Assembly: GCA_016871315.1 (NCBI GenBank)
Contig: VFZE01000013.1
Location: 58,566-122,565, forward strand
DNA length: 64,000 nucleotides
Direction of reading: 5' to 3'
DNA from: Acidimicrobiia bacterium
GTDB taxonomy: Bacteria; Acidobacteriota; Terriglobia; Bryobacterales; Bryobacteraceae
Below are positions 26,104 through 35,847 of this stretch, piece after piece. Both the position numbers and the translations under genes were made by a program. The stretch's first letter is position 1. The number at the start of each line of letters is the position of its first letter. Under the pieces are notes generated by a model. The model was given only the letters and a program-made list of their open reading frames with translations, was not told the origin of the DNA and did not search any database.

Positions 26104-28104
26104 CCGCACCGGATTGACGAAAGCTCCGCTCCCGGCCACGTCCCACACTTCCAGGCGCGCCCATTTCGCGGTCCTGCCATCAAAGCGCCACTGGAACTCC
26201 TGCTCCCCGGACGGCGCGGTGGCTTCCAGGGAAATCACCTCTCTGCGCGTCGTCTCCCCGTCGCCCCAGACGAGCACCGCCTGCTGAAGCGGCATGGTCC
26301 AGCGCACGCGCGCCCGAACCTCACTCCGCGTGATTTTTACCTCCGGCAGCAGCACTTCACCGGTCGTGACGAAAAACTCGCCGCGCTGCATCGCCTCCAG
26401 CACCTTGCCGTATTCCTCGAACCGCGGCAGCGCCGGCAGCCGCACATAGCTCACGTTCATGTGCGCGTACAACTCGTGCGTGTGGTCGATCTGGAACACG
26501 TCCACTTCACCCAAAAGCCGTTTCCGCAATCCCCAATTGTTCATATCGTCGAGCAGGTTCAGGGCGCGCAGCCCCTGCCGCGGTGTAGACAAATCCGAGG
26601 GCATCGCCTTGAAGCCTGCGCCAAAGTAGCTCGCGTCGCGGAAGAACGGCTCCTCGCGCACCTTATCGGGAAAGCCCATCGATCCCTTCGTGCGCGGGTG
26701 CGTCTGGTAAACGAAGCCGTTCTCCTTCTTCACCATCGCGAAGACATCGGCGGCATCCTTTGTCCGGTACACTTCGCCGAACGGCTCCATGCGGCTCAGG
26801 AACGGTTCCCCGTCGGCGCGGCTCATGATCCAGTAGACCGGCTTCGGGAAGGTCACCGAATAATGGCCGCCCAGGTGCGCGTTGGCCTCCTCGGCGGGGA
26901 TCAGCAAAAAGGCGCCGTCGGACTGCGCGCCGCATGCGCGATAGTAAGCATCCAGTTCCTTCAGCCGCACCTGGCCGGTGTCGCGCGGATGGCCGTCTCC
27001 ATGGAAATCGGCGATCATCGCCATGTCCACGCCCATCTCCTTCAGCACGGGCTTGAACGGCGGCGTCCAATCGAAACCCTTCTCCATCGCCTGCACCGTA
27101 TAGGCGACATGCCAGTGCGAAGCGAGTGTCTTGTAGCCTGGCAGTGCAGGATAACGGTCGCGGCTGGTATAGCGCAGCACTTCCTCAAGCAACGCGGCCG
27201 GCGTGGCGTCGGAGATCTGGAGAAAGAGGCTCATCCGCTGCTCTGTCCCCGGCGGCGCATTCATCCACGGATAGAAGTTCGTATTGTCATCAGGAAGCTG
27301 GCGGATTCCGAGCCCTATCTGTCCCCGCCATGCCCTGCTCCACAGATGAGCCATGTTGGTGGTGAAGTCACGCGCAAAGAAATATTGATGCGGCGCAGGG
27401 AAGACGGCGATAGAGCCGTTGGCCGTCCGCGCCGCCAATGTCCGGTAACGCACCGCGTGCGGTTGCCGCTCCGGTCCCATCATTGCCTCCGCGCGTAGCT
27501 TGCCTTCGGTGTCGAAGTAGCTGACCTGCGATTCCATGTTGTTGCCGGCGCGGCGGTCAGTCTCGGCGGCGAACTGAAACCCGGCATCGTAGAAATAGGC
27601 GGTGTCTGGCTCGCTGGTGGAAACCACGGCTGTCTGCTGAATCAGGCGCGTGCCTGGATAGAAGGTGTAGGCGATCCCGCCTTCAAAGATCCCCAGCTTC
27701 AGTCCGTCGAAATACAGTTCCACGCGGTTTCCTGTCGATTTCACCCGAGCAGCACGCGGCTGATACGCCGACTGGAAGCGCCGTGTGCCATCGGGATGGC
27801 TCGGCGGGAGGTCGAAGAACTGGTCCCATCCGCCGCGCCGCTTGCCGGTTTCCGCCCAATAGAGCGGCCGGGCATTCTCCACGATCGCCTTGCCGTCGAT
27901 CCGGATCGCGGCCACCAAGGGACGGTTGGCTTCGAGGGAAAAGGCAGCGGAACAAGCACGCCCCCGCTCATCCTGCCAGGAGACGATTACCGAATTCGTG
28001 GAGGCGGTTATTGAAACCGGACCCGGCCGGACGCCGGACGTATCCACCGGAATCACCTGCGCGGAGCACAGGATCGCGGTGGCGGCCACAACCGGGAGTT
28101 TCAT
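26095..28104 (-). CDS. Secreted PHP-like metallohydrolase with N-terminal beta domain
   Basis: 669 residues. The start overlaps the stop of the FG-GAP gene by four bases (ATGA), and [16 protein letters not shown] is a signal peptide. Residues about 20-330 look like a beta-rich domain of unknown family (YWAETGKRRGGWDQFFDLPP, FYPGTRLIQQTAVVS, FYDAGFQFAAET). Residues about 340-600 resemble a PHP-type metal-dependent hydrolase: MIADFHGDGH (H368, D370, H372), IPAEEANAHLGGHYS, VYQTHPRTKG and FQIDHTHELYAHMN. The final 70 residues are a beta-sandwich. A second CehA/McbA-type protein lies at 33379-35298, so the cluster holds two related enzymes. The substrate is unknown. Confidence 0.7.
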   Translation of the reverse strand: MKLPVVAATAILCSAQVIPVDTSGVRPGPVSITASTNSVIVSWQDERGRACSAAFSLEANRPLVAAIRIDGKAIVENARPLYWAETGKRRGGWDQFFDLPPSHPDGTRRFQSAYQPRAARVKSTGNRVELYFDGLKLGIFEGGIAYTFYPGTRLIQQTAVVSTSEPDTAYFYDAGFQFAAETDRRAGNNMESQVSYFDTEGKLRAEAMMGPERQPHAVRYRTLAARTANGSIAVFPAPHQYFFARDFTTNMAHLWSRAWRGQIGLGIRQLPDDNTNFYPWMNAPPGTEQRMSLFLQISDATPAALLEEVLRYTSRDRYPALPGYKTLASHWHVAYTVQAMEKGFDWTPPFKPVLKEMGVDMAMIADFHGDGHPRDTGQVRLKELDAYYRACGAQSDGAFLLIPAEEANAHLGGHYSVTFPKPVYWIMSRADGEPFLSRMEPFGEVYRTKDAADVFAMVKKENGFVYQTHPRTKGSMGFPDKVREEPFFRDASYFGAGFKAMPSDLSTPRQGLRALNLLDDMNNWGLRKRLLGEVDVFQIDHTHELYAHMNVSYVRLPALPRFEEYGKVLEAMQRGEFFVTTGEVLLPEVKITRSEVRARVRWTMPLQQAVLVWGDGETTRREVISLEATAPSGEQEFQWRFDGRTAKWARLEVWDVAGSGAFVNPVRLE

Positions 28105-29546
28105 TTCTTTGTGCCCTGATCCGCCTTCGGCAGAGGCAGGTGTGCGCTGTCCCGCTGGCGCGCCGGAACGAAGGCGCGCACAGCCTCCCTGGTGCGCACT
28201 TGCTCCAGCCAGAACACGCCGTCGAAGTTCCCCGTGTTGCCGCGCGTGGCGACGAAATCCAGATCGCCGTCGCCATCCATGTCGCGCGCGATGAAGGCGT
28301 CGTACATGCCGCGCTTGGTCCGGTTGATGTCGTGCCGGATCCAAGGCTTCGTCAAGTCGCCCGGATTCTCAAACCAGGCAATGCGGCCGCAGACGCTTTC
28401 CGCGGTGATGCCGGCGCCATCCAACTCGCGCGGGTTCTGGCTGTAGCCGCCCGTGATGACGTCCAGCCGCCCGTCGGAATTGATGTCGGCAATCGTGATG
28501 CCCGTGGGCGAGTCCGGTGCGATGCTGCCGATGCGGTGGATCTTCCACGGCTTGTCGAAAGAGGAAGGCTGCTCCAGCCAAACCATCGACGTCACGCTCT
28601 CGTTCATCACGATGTCCTTGCGCCCGTCGCCGTTGAAATCGGCGAAATCCATCATGAACCCGGTGAGGCGTTTTGCGCCCGGCTGCCAGGGAGTGTTGCG
28701 CGCATCCACCTCCATGCGATGCTGACGGAAACGAACCGGCCCGCCCTTGGCACTGATGTTCTCGAACAGGATCGTGCGCGCCTTGCCGCGGCTGCCGGCG
28801 ATAATGTCGAGATCTCCGTCGCCGTCGATATCCACCGGCTGCGAATTGATCGGGATCTCTACGCGCGTTAGCAGGTGTTCCACCCAGCCCTTAGGGTCCA
28901 GCGGATTCTTCGGCGGCTCAAACCAGGAGATCTCCTTCTTAGGATGCCGGCCCGGCTCGTCACGCAGCGGATTCACCGTGGGCAACTGCTCGCCTTTGTT
29001 CGGCGAGACTACCTCCAGCCGGCCGTTGCGATTCAGGTCCGCGAAGAAGATGCGGATGAAAGAGCCGCGGTTGCGCGTGATCTCGGGAATAACACGCGGC
29101 CAGCGTCCCTTGCGGATCTCCTTGCCTGGATTTTGAAAGTAGATCAGGTGCGCCAGTTCGCAGGCGACGATGATGTCGGGCCAGCCGTCGCCGTTCAGAT
29201 CCGCGACGGCGGCATCCTCGGCGGCGGCTGCTTCGTTGCCTTCCCCCAGCGTGATCAGCTCCCACCGGTCGGGATTGGCCGAGCCAAATGCAAGCCGGAT
29301 GTGATTGCTGTCCTCATGGACAGAGACGATATCCAGGTGCCCGTCTTTGTCGAAATCGGCCATTTGCAGGCCGTCGGCGCCGCGCAGCTTCACGCCGCCG
29401 CTCAACTGCTGATCATCGATGAGATGCTCGCGCCAGGAGATATAGCGGCCGTCCTTGGCGCGCGCGCGAGTAGGGGTGTCGGCGACGGTCAGCAGCGACT
29501 GCGCGAGCGCGATCACGGCACCGGCAAGGAGAACGGCTCGCCTCAT
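28101..29546 (-). CDS. Secreted FG-GAP/VCBS calcium-binding propeller
   Basis: 481 residues; [20 protein letters not shown] is the signal peptide. Seven calcium-loop repeats of the FG-GAP/VCBS type can be read: [72 protein letters not shown] and [12 protein letters not shown]. They build a seven-bladed integrin-alpha-like propeller. Between blades there are repeated 'WFE.P' segments. The role may be ligand binding or support for the metallohydrolase whose gene overlaps its stop. Its start lies 25 bases from the divergent amidohydrolase start. The open frame extends upstream to 29762, but that would run over the amidohydrolase and lacks a signal peptide. Confidence 0.85.
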   Translation of the reverse strand: MRRAVLLAGAVIALAQSLLTVADTPTRARAKDGRYISWREHLIDDQQLSGGVKLRGADGLQMADFDKDGHLDIVSVHEDSNHIRLAFGSANPDRWELITLGEGNEAAAAEDAAVADLNGDGWPDIIVACELAHLIYFQNPGKEIRKGRWPRVIPEITRNRGSFIRIFFADLNRNGRLEVVSPNKGEQLPTVNPLRDEPGRHPKKEISWFEPPKNPLDPKGWVEHLLTRVEIPINSQPVDIDGDGDLDIIAGSRGKARTILFENISAKGGPVRFRQHRMEVDARNTPWQPGAKRLTGFMMDFADFNGDGRKDIVMNESVTSMVWLEQPSSFDKPWKIHRIGSIAPDSPTGITIADINSDGRLDVITGGYSQNPRELDGAGITAESVCGRIAWFENPGDLTKPWIRHDINRTKRGMYDAFIARDMDGDGDLDFVATRGNTGNFDGVFWLEQVRTREAVRAFVPARQRDSAHLPLPKADQGTKK

Positions 29547-29571
29547 CCCGTCTACGCTATCATTTGTCTCT

Positions 29572-31371
29572 ATGCGGATTCCAGTTCTGCTGCTGTTCTG
29601 CTGCTTCCTTGCGCGAGGACAACAGACGTTGGCCATCACCGGCGCGACCATCGTCGACGGAACGGGAGCCAAAACGTACATAGGTACGGTAGCCGTGCAA
29701 GGAGACCGCATTCTGTCAGTGGGCGGAAGAGCACCGCAGGGCGCAACCGTGATCGACGCCAAGGGACATACTCTGACGCCAGGCTTCTTTGATCTGCATA
29801 CGCACCTGCCCTACTCGGCTGTATCGGGACTGAGCGGCGACTGGGGTAAGGTGCTGAAGGCGTACCTGTACTGCGGCGTGACCTCGGTCGTCGACTTCGG
29901 CACCTATCCGGAAACCTTCGAGCCGATGCGCCGGCTGATCCGCGAAGGAGTAATTCCCGGCCCGCGGATTCACCTCGCGGCGCGTATGACAACGCCGCTC
30001 GGCCATGGCGCCGAAGGCGGCCGGGGCGACTTCTTCTCGCTGCAAGTGCAGACCCCGGGAGAAGCGCGGGCAGCCGTGAAGCGGTTGCTCGAATACAAGC
30101 CCGACGCCATCAAGGTGTTCACGGACGGCTGGCGCTATGGCGGCGCGCCGGACATGACAAGCATGGAGCCGGAGACGCTGGCAGCCATCGTGGAGGAAGC
30201 ACATGCACAGGGTGTGGAGGTTCTGACGCACACGGTGACGCTGGAGCGCGCCAAGATCGCCGCCCGCGCCGGAGTGGACGTGATTGCCCACGGCATTGGC
30301 GACAAGGTGGCCGACCAGGAGCTGATCCAACTCATGAAGTCCAAAGGGACCGCCTATGCCCCAACCCTGGCGGTGTATGAGAACAAGCCGCGCGGCTTGT
30401 GGGCTCCGCTATTGAAGCTTCTGCTGGAGCCGGGCGCGCAGGATCTGGTTCTACGCGGAAGGCGTGGCGAAACAGAGCCGGACCCGCACCGCGTGGCGCG
30501 CTGGAAGAACCTGATGGCCAACGCGGCGGCGCTGAATTCAGGCGGCGTGCGCTTTGGAACGGGGACGGATGCGGGAGTCGTCGGAACGCATCATGGGTGG
30601 TCGACGTTGCGGGAAATGCAGTTACTCGTGGCGGGCGGATTAACGCCATTGGAGGCGCTGACGGCAGCCACGGGCAACAGCGCCAAGGCGATCCGGGTGG
30701 ATGCGGAACGCGGAACCATCGCGCCTGGGAAGCTGGCCGATCTGGTGCTGGTGGAAGGCGCGCCGCACGAGGAGATCCAGCACGTGGAGCAAGTGAAGAG
30801 AGTCTGGCTGGCAGGGCGTGAACTCGATCGCGCCGGCCTTGCCGCCGCCATCGCTTCCACGGAGATGACGCCGATTCCGGCAAGGAAGATTGAACCAACC
30901 GTGGATGACTTCGAATCCGGACGCACGAACCTGGGCACGTTGCGTGTGAATGCCACCGATTCCGGACTGGACCACACGACGATGACGTTCGGCACGCAGT
31001 TGCGGCCCGAGGGCGGCCATGCGCTGAGCGTGCACGCGCGCATGGCCCACAAGAGCCGGCCGTATGCGCAAGTGGTCCTGCCGCTGAGCCGCGGCGGGGT
31101 GGAGCCGGTGGACGTGAGCGGCTACTCGGGCTTGGAGTTTGAGGCTCGCGGCGAGGGAGAATACCGGCTCCTGTTGCAAGCGCGCTCGGTGCGCAACAAC
31201 CAGCACCCAGCGGCGAAGTTTCAGGCGGGGGCGAAGTGGACCAAGCTGCGGATCTCGTTTGCGGCGCTTGAGAAATGGACCGGCAGGGATGCGCTGGCGA
31301 TTGGATTCGAGATTGCCCGGCCGGCGGGCGAGTTCGGCTGGCTGGAAATCGATAACGTACGGTTTTACTAA
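29572..31371 (+). CDS. Secreted amidohydrolase with C-terminal CIA30-like domain
   Basis: 599 residues; [18 protein letters not shown] is a signal peptide. Residues about 20-425 are an imidazolonepropionase-like amidohydrolase: metal ligands H76 and H78 (FDLHTH), [15 protein letters not shown] and D333 (GTGTDAGV), ending with the typical '[18 protein letters not shown]'. Residues about 430-599 are a galactose-binding-like jelly roll resembling CIA30/CBM11 ([44 protein letters not shown]). Such fusions are known in secreted amidohydrolases of unclear substrate. A TATCAT box (29558-29563) lies eight bases before the ATG and no ribosome site is present. The mutarotase-like gene follows after 11 bases. 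Confidence 0.88.
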   Translation: MRIPVLLLFCCFLARGQQTLAITGATIVDGTGAKTYIGTVAVQGDRILSVGGRAPQGATVIDAKGHTLTPGFFDLHTHLPYSAVSGLSGDWGKVLKAYLYCGVTSVVDFGTYPETFEPMRRLIREGVIPGPRIHLAARMTTPLGHGAEGGRGDFFSLQVQTPGEARAAVKRLLEYKPDAIKVFTDGWRYGGAPDMTSMEPETLAAIVEEAHAQGVEVLTHTVTLERAKIAARAGVDVIAHGIGDKVADQELIQLMKSKGTAYAPTLAVYENKPRGLWAPLLKLLLEPGAQDLVLRGRRGETEPDPHRVARWKNLMANAAALNSGGVRFGTGTDAGVVGTHHGWSTLREMQLLVAGGLTPLEALTAATGNSAKAIRVDAERGTIAPGKLADLVLVEGAPHEEIQHVEQVKRVWLAGRELDRAGLAAAIASTEMTPIPARKIEPTVDDFESGRTNLGTLRVNATDSGLDHTTMTFGTQLRPEGGHALSVHARMAHKSRPYAQVVLPLSRGGVEPVDVSGYSGLEFEARGEGEYRLLLQARSVRNNQHPAAKFQAGAKWTKLRISFAALEKWTGRDALAIGFEIARPAGEFGWLEIDNVRFY

Positions 31372-31382
31372 GGAAGGAGCCT

Positions 31383-32501
31383 ATGCGGATTCAAGCCTTA
31401 CTATTGGCGGCGGCGGTTGCGGTGGCGCAGAAGCCGGTGGAGTTTGAGCAGCGGCAGGGATTGCAGCTCGATAGCGGGAAGGCCGAGTTGACCGTGCTGA
31501 CGCGCGGAGGGGCGTTTGTGTCGATGACGCTGAACGAAGACGCCGAGAAGCTGAACCCGATGTGGAACCCGGTCCGCGCGGCGCGGGAGACGGGTGGCCC
31601 GCAGCGCTTCGGCGACAGCATCGGCCACTTTGTCTGCGTGGACGGCTTCGGTCCGATATCGAAGGAGGAAGCGGCGGCGGGTTTGCAGGGACACGGAGAG
31701 GCTCACCGGCAGCCTTGGGAGATTGTCTCGCAGGGCAAGCTGGAAGTACAGTTCCAGGCGAAGCTGCCTTTGCTGCACGAGATGTTCCGGCGCAAGCTGC
31801 AAATGGTGGAGGGCGAGCAGGTGGTGTATGTGGACAGTGAACTGGAGAACCTGCTGGCGTTTGACCGTCCGGCGAATTGGGCCGAGCATGGCACGATCGG
31901 CTCGCCGTTTCTGGCGACAGAACGCACGGTGGTGGATGCGAGCGTAGGACAATGCCAGACGCGGCCGCACAACGGGCAGCCGCCGCGGCGGCTGGCATCG
32001 GAGAAGGAGTTCCAGTATCCGAATGCGCCTCTGCTGCATGGATCGCTGGTGAACTTGCGGGCGGTGCCGGCGAATCCGGGTTCGATGGACCACACCGGCT
32101 GCCTGATGGATCCGGCGCGCGAGCACGTGTTCGTGACCGCACTGCGCGTGGATAAGAAGCTGCTGTTCGGCTACCTGTTCCGGCGGGCCGAGTATCCGTG
32201 GCTGCAGGAGTGGATGAACTATCAGAAGGACGGCGCTCTGGCTCGGGGCTTGGAATTCGGCACGCAGCCGTTCGATGTTTCCAGGCGGCAGACTGTCGAG
32301 ATGGGCAAGCTGTTCGGCGTGCCTGCGTTCCGATGGCTGCCGGCGAAGTCGAAGATCACGACGCGGTTTCTGATGTTCCTGACAAGGGTACCGGACGGGT
32401 TCACGAAAGTGGACGATGTCCGCTTGAGCGGAGGCGTGCTAACCATTGAGGACAAGGCCGCGGGCAGGACGGTGAAGCTGGCGGCGAGCCTCGGGCTGTA
32501 A
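31383..32501 (+). CDS. Secreted mutarotase-fold (aldose 1-epimerase-like) protein
   Basis: 372 residues with signal peptide MRIQALLLAAAVAVAQ and a strong ribosome site (GGAAGGAG) before the ATG. The body looks like a galactose-mutarotase-type beta-sandwich: the opening 'ELTVLTRGGAFVSMTLNED' presents the sugar face, followed by VYVDSELENLLAFDRPANWA, AEHGTIGSPFL and PNAPLLHGSLVN. I cannot align the two catalytic histidines and glutamate with certainty, so the enzyme class is inferred from fold resemblance. It is the second gene of the amidohydrolase operon. Its last 101 bases overlap the 3' end of the opposing isomerase-like gene, an unusually long convergent overlap. Confidence 0.65.
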   Translation: MRIQALLLAAAVAVAQKPVEFEQRQGLQLDSGKAELTVLTRGGAFVSMTLNEDAEKLNPMWNPVRAARETGGPQRFGDSIGHFVCVDGFGPISKEEAAAGLQGHGEAHRQPWEIVSQGKLEVQFQAKLPLLHEMFRRKLQMVEGEQVVYVDSELENLLAFDRPANWAEHGTIGSPFLATERTVVDASVGQCQTRPHNGQPPRRLASEKEFQYPNAPLLHGSLVNLRAVPANPGSMDHTGCLMDPAREHVFVTALRVDKKLLFGYLFRRAEYPWLQEWMNYQKDGALARGLEFGTQPFDVSRRQTVEMGKLFGVPAFRWLPAKSKITTRFLMFLTRVPDGFTKVDDVRLSGGVLTIEDKAAGRTVKLAASLGL

Positions 32502-33372
32502 GCCCGCGGATCACGGTTTCCAGGAACTCGCGCGCGCGGCGGGCGAGGGCGTCGACGCCTTCAGGTTCACGCGGACGCGGGACAAGAGGTTCGAAGATGT
32601 TTTCGCAAGCGAGCGGCATGGTGAGACCGGTGCGCATGACGGGGGCGAGCAGCTTGTAGTGATCAATCTCTCCGAAGCCGGGGCCGCAGTCTTCGTCCTT
32701 TGGAGTGTTGCGGTGATCCTTGATGGCGAAGGCGCGGACGTCGGGCCAGCATTTGGCGATGTCGGGGATAGGGTCCTGGTTCTCGTAGTCGAGCACGTTG
32801 CCGGCGTCGTAGCACATCTTGACGCCCTCATCGCCGACCTCGGAAAGGATTCGGCTGATGTGGTTTCCGGTAGCGGTGTTGCCGCCGTGCTGCTTGACGA
32901 CCAGGGTGACGCCGGCCTTACGGGCAAAAGGTCCGGACTTCTTGAGAGTGTCGATAACGCTCGAGTAGCTGCCACCTTCGGTCTTGCCGAAGACGATGAT
33001 GAAGGGGATGCCGGCGGCGGCGGCCTGGTCAATGCGGCGGGCATAGGCGTCGGCAGCATCGGGCGATTCGAGATTGACCATCGAGAACATCATGACGGGG
33101 GCGAGGTCATGGTCCCGGCAGATAGAACTGAGTTGGCGAGCACGATCGGGAAGATCGGCGACGGCGAGCAAGGGGACGCGCTTGCCGGAGGAATCGGGAT
33201 GGGTTGTGCCCCAGGCGACGTGCTGGTAGCCGGCGTTGCGAATACCGGAGAGTGCGCGTATGAAGGGGAACGGTCCATAGGGCAGCGTCATGCAGGCGAG
33301 CTGGAATTTAGTCGGCGCGGCCTGCTGAGCGAAGGCGGCCATGGGAGTGAGAAGCAGATGCCTGCGGGTCAT
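32401..33372 (-). CDS. Sugar phosphate isomerase/epimerase-like TIM barrel protein
   Basis: 323 residues of the xylose isomerase-like TIM-barrel family. A short twin-arginine-like or Sec signal (MTRRHLLLTPMAAFAQQ) suggests export. Family landmarks are GIRNAGYQHVAWGTT, the strand IPFIIVFGKTEGG, VKQHGGNTATGNHI, KMCYDAGNVLDYENQDP (metal-binding D/N pair), FAIKDHRN and GFGEIDH. It probably isomerises or epimerises a sugar or cyclitol. The barrel is complete at about residue 290; the last 33 residues (RGSPPASPSCPRPCPQWLAR and onward) are proline-rich and encoded opposite the mutarotase gene, probably an extension after loss of the original stop. It lies six bases after the stop of the CehA-type gene. 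Confidence 0.8.
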   Translation of the reverse strand: MTRRHLLLTPMAAFAQQAAPTKFQLACMTLPYGPFPFIRALSGIRNAGYQHVAWGTTHPDSSGKRVPLLAVADLPDRARQLSSICRDHDLAPVMMFSMVNLESPDAADAYARRIDQAAAAGIPFIIVFGKTEGGSYSSVIDTLKKSGPFARKAGVTLVVKQHGGNTATGNHISRILSEVGDEGVKMCYDAGNVLDYENQDPIPDIAKCWPDVRAFAIKDHRNTPKDEDCGPGFGEIDHYKLLAPVMRTGLTMPLACENIFEPLVPRPREPEGVDALARRAREFLETVIRGLTARGSPPASPSCPRPCPQWLARLRSSGHRPLS

Positions 33373-33378
33373 ATTATC

Positions 33379-35298
33379 TTATTGTCCAATCCTTGTTTGA
33401 TAGATTTCGCGGGCGCGGGTGAACAACTCGACGACTTCCTGTTTGCGCGCCGGTGTGGAGAACTGGCCGCGCTGGTGGACGCGCTGGATGAGGCGGTCGA
33501 TCCAATCGGTGAAGAAACGGGCGTCCTCGGGGGAGCGGATGGGCTGATTCGCCATGGTGACGTAGATGGGACTGGTGTGGGCGAAGGTGGCGGTGTCGTT
33601 GAGGACGAGACGGTGGCGTGGGCCTGAGGCGCGGGCGGCGATCCAGGAGGAACGGTCGATGGTGAGTGTGGCGTCGGCGGCGGGAAAGGCGCGGCCATTG
33701 ACGACCAGTTCGACGCGGTCGAGCGGGACGCGGGACTGGTGGGTGACTTTGACGCGGAGCTTTTGTGGGCCGCGAGGCAGGCGGATCTCGTCGCCGGGTC
33801 CGCGGCCTTCGACATCCAGGAAGAGCATGGGGCCGTTGGTGGCGAAGGTGCGGCCGCGCTTGTAGGCCTTGATCCAGTCCTTGTCCTTCATGCGGCTGCC
33901 GCCGAGACGGGCATAGACGCGGCCGCCACCGGGCGTGTAGTGATCGGCGACGTTGGTAAAGGAGTCTGTTCCGGCGGAGACGCCGAGGCGGAAGCCGCAA
34001 TTGAGGAGACGGTACCAGATCATTAGCGCGACCTCTTCGGGGTTGTTGCTGAGCACGTCCATGGCGTCGACTTCGCCGAGGGCGAGATCGACGGGCAGCT
34101 CGCGCGCGCTGGCTCCGTCGAAGCTGGCGGCGTAGCCGGGGTGGGCGTAGGTAACGGCGCCACCTTGCTCACGGGCGGCCTTGGCCTGAGTGAAGTTGGG
34201 CGGATAGTCTTCCCACTGCGGGGTGTCGCGGAACCCGGTGTAAAGCGGCTCGACGAGGCGCTTGAGCTGATAGAAGCACATGTGGCCGTAGACACCGGCG
34301 TTGCGCATCTCCTCGTTCCAATAGATGAGATGGTTGCCGCGGGAGAGCGGGTCTGGCTTGCCGCGGAAGAATTCCGTGTCGTGGAGGAAGGCGCCGAAAG
34401 AATTGGCGACCATCATGTTGGCGTAGTGGAGGTCTTCGGCGAGGGTGTAGAGGCGGACATCGTCGCGCGTGATGAGCTGGTGATGCGCGGCGGTGTAGTT
34501 GGCGTGGATGTGGGCGTCGGAGGAGAACCAGCCTCGGCTGGCCATGCCGGTCCAGCGGCGGAGGCGCAGGGTGACTTCGGCAGGGCGATCGGGGATGAGG
34601 GTGGCGGTTTCCGCGGCGAGATCGTATTCGATACCGCGTGTTGCTTCGATGGTGGTTTCGCCGGCAGGGAGGTCGATTTCAAAGAAGCCGGAGGAGTGGA
34701 AGAAGGGCTCGGCGGGGAGAGCGGCGTAGCGGGCGATGGAGCCTTTGGGCGTGTAGGCAAGGCCGTCGGCGGCGGTGAGGTAGACACGGGCTTGGGTTGG
34801 GCGGCCCTCTTCGTCAAGAATGCGGACGCGGAGGCGGGCGAGGGGGCGGACGTCGAAGGCCGCCTCGATGCCGGCGACAGTTCGTTTTGCAATCCCCGGG
34901 TTCGTTTCGACAATTTTGTGGGCGTAGCCTTTCCCGTTGCGGACGGCGAGGAGGTTGAAGACGCGGTTCTGGGCGATGACGTAGGGCGGGTTGCCGGGCT
35001 TGAGGAGGTCTGGGGTGTCGAGTTTGGCGAAATCACGGTCCGTGAAAACGAAGCGGTCGCGGAGTTTCTGGATAAGAGGGGCGTTGGAGCGGCGGCGCAT
35101 AAGGAGGCGGGCCATGTCGCCATAGCCGATTTCGCCTTCGACGTCGATCTCGGAGAGGCCGTTATGGTTGACCCAAAAGGTGAGCTCCTCGTGGCCGGGC
35201 AGGGAGTGGGATACGGCGCCCTGGCCGGCGGGGGAAGGATGGCGGAGGGCGGCGAGGAAAAGGAGAAAGAGGGCGGCTAGGGCTGGAGCGAATCTCAT
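33379..35298 (-). CDS. Secreted CehA/McbA-type PHP metallohydrolase
   Basis: 639 residues from an ATG with GGAG seven bases upstream; MRFAPALAALFLLFLAALRH is a signal peptide. Residues about 100-250 are beta-rich, including a carboxypeptidase-regulatory-like segment (LRVRILDEEGRPTQARVYLT). Residues about 255-470 are the PHP-like domain: D261, H263 and H265 (SSDAHIHANY), TLAEDLHYANMMVAN, GAVTYAHPGY, DAMDVLSNNPEE and D445 (SAGTDSFTN). A C-terminal beta domain and helical tail follow. The family includes the phosphonate/carbamate hydrolase-like CehA. The preceding upstream region carries operator-like repeats. The isomerase-like gene follows after six bases, so the two are cotranscribed. Confidence 0.82.
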   Translation of the reverse strand: MRFAPALAALFLLFLAALRHPSPAGQGAVSHSLPGHEELTFWVNHNGLSEIDVEGEIGYGDMARLLMRRRSNAPLIQKLRDRFVFTDRDFAKLDTPDLLKPGNPPYVIAQNRVFNLLAVRNGKGYAHKIVETNPGIAKRTVAGIEAAFDVRPLARLRVRILDEEGRPTQARVYLTAADGLAYTPKGSIARYAALPAEPFFHSSGFFEIDLPAGETTIEATRGIEYDLAAETATLIPDRPAEVTLRLRRWTGMASRGWFSSDAHIHANYTAAHHQLITRDDVRLYTLAEDLHYANMMVANSFGAFLHDTEFFRGKPDPLSRGNHLIYWNEEMRNAGVYGHMCFYQLKRLVEPLYTGFRDTPQWEDYPPNFTQAKAAREQGGAVTYAHPGYAASFDGASARELPVDLALGEVDAMDVLSNNPEEVALMIWYRLLNCGFRLGVSAGTDSFTNVADHYTPGGGRVYARLGGSRMKDKDWIKAYKRGRTFATNGPMLFLDVEGRGPGDEIRLPRGPQKLRVKVTHQSRVPLDRVELVVNGRAFPAADATLTIDRSSWIAARASGPRHRLVLNDTATFAHTSPIYVTMANQPIRSPEDARFFTDWIDRLIQRVHQRGQFSTPARKQEVVELFTRAREIYQTRIGQ

Positions 35299-35847
35299 AA
35301 GTAGGCTCCGGACAACACGATACCACGATCGGTGGGTTCGTTTCGCAAAATTCGACAGTGGGGGGAAATGTAGATTTTCTGTCGAAAAGTGTCGAAATTG
35401 CGCACAGCGGATGCAGTGGAAGTGGGCAGGTGAGGCCCGCCGAGCGCTCCACCGCCACCGCCAGCACATCGTCGATGACAGGTGCCGTTTGGAGATCGGG
35501 GAAAAGCGGAACCACGCCGGGATACTTGCGTAGGAAAGTCCCACACTCAACGGGCCGAGATACTCCTGGCGGCTCCAATGTTCAAGGAGAAGCAGTGGCC
35601 TCCCCACAGTCCATTGGCGGCCATAACAGATCGCTGCGTGACCATGGCCTTCGCTGCCGTTGCTCAACCGGCAAATCTCGCCTCCCTCAATCCGGTCACC
35701 CGTAAGTCCAATCTGTGCTCTGCTGTTGTAACCGAACAGAGTCAAATACAGCGTGACCTCCAGCCGGCGCGGTGTCTGGTTGTCAACCGGAAGAAAGATC
35801 CACTGCTCCGGCGTTGCGACAGAGATCGCCGGAAGGTACCTGTACAT
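35299..35847 (-). other. Unassigned intergenic stretch with a possible decayed gene
   Basis: The 570 bases between the CehA-type gene and ADOP hold no gene I recognise. On the minus strand an ATG at 35847, with AAAGG eight bases upstream, opens a frame (MYRYLPAISVATPEQWIFLP, DRIEGGEICRLSNGSEGHG) that looks coding for about 110 codons. After roughly 35545 a different minus frame looks more natural, with GC-rich third positions (FLRKYPGVVPLFPDLQ, VIDDVLAVAVERSAGLTC). This could be a small gene broken by a frameshift, or chance. The nearer 100 bases to the CehA-type gene are better explained as regulatory DNA. Confidence 0.25.
35351..35396 (-). promoter_or_regulatory. Operator-like TGTCGAA repeats upstream of the CehA-type gene
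   Basis: TGTCGAA occurs at 35380-35386 and again at 35390-35396, one helical turn apart, and in reverse as TTCGACA at 35351-35357. The outer parts also mirror each other (GCAAAATTCGACA against TGTCGAAATTGC). The block lies 53-98 bases upstream of the start at 35298, where a repressor or activator would sit. A possible -10 (TATCGT) and the GGAG site lie between it and the gene. Confidence 0.45.

Noticed and set aside
28105..28344. N-terminal extension of the 26095-28104 metallohydrolase
   Set aside because: It overlaps the FG-GAP gene in another frame; the signal peptide begins at 28104.
26000..30000. Replication origin at the strand-composition switch
   Set aside because: There is no dnaA, dnaN, gyrB or cluster of TTATCCACA boxes; only single imperfect matches were seen elsewhere (for example near 22.4 and 47.2 kb).
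33373..33381. -10 box (GATAAT) before the isomerase-like gene
   Set aside because: It lies directly against the ATG, so transcription would start inside the gene; the match is part of the preceding stop region.
35351..35396. LexA box upstream of the CehA-type gene
   Set aside because: The repeats share only the GTCGAA core; spacing and symmetry do not match a known LexA operator, and no SOS gene is nearby.
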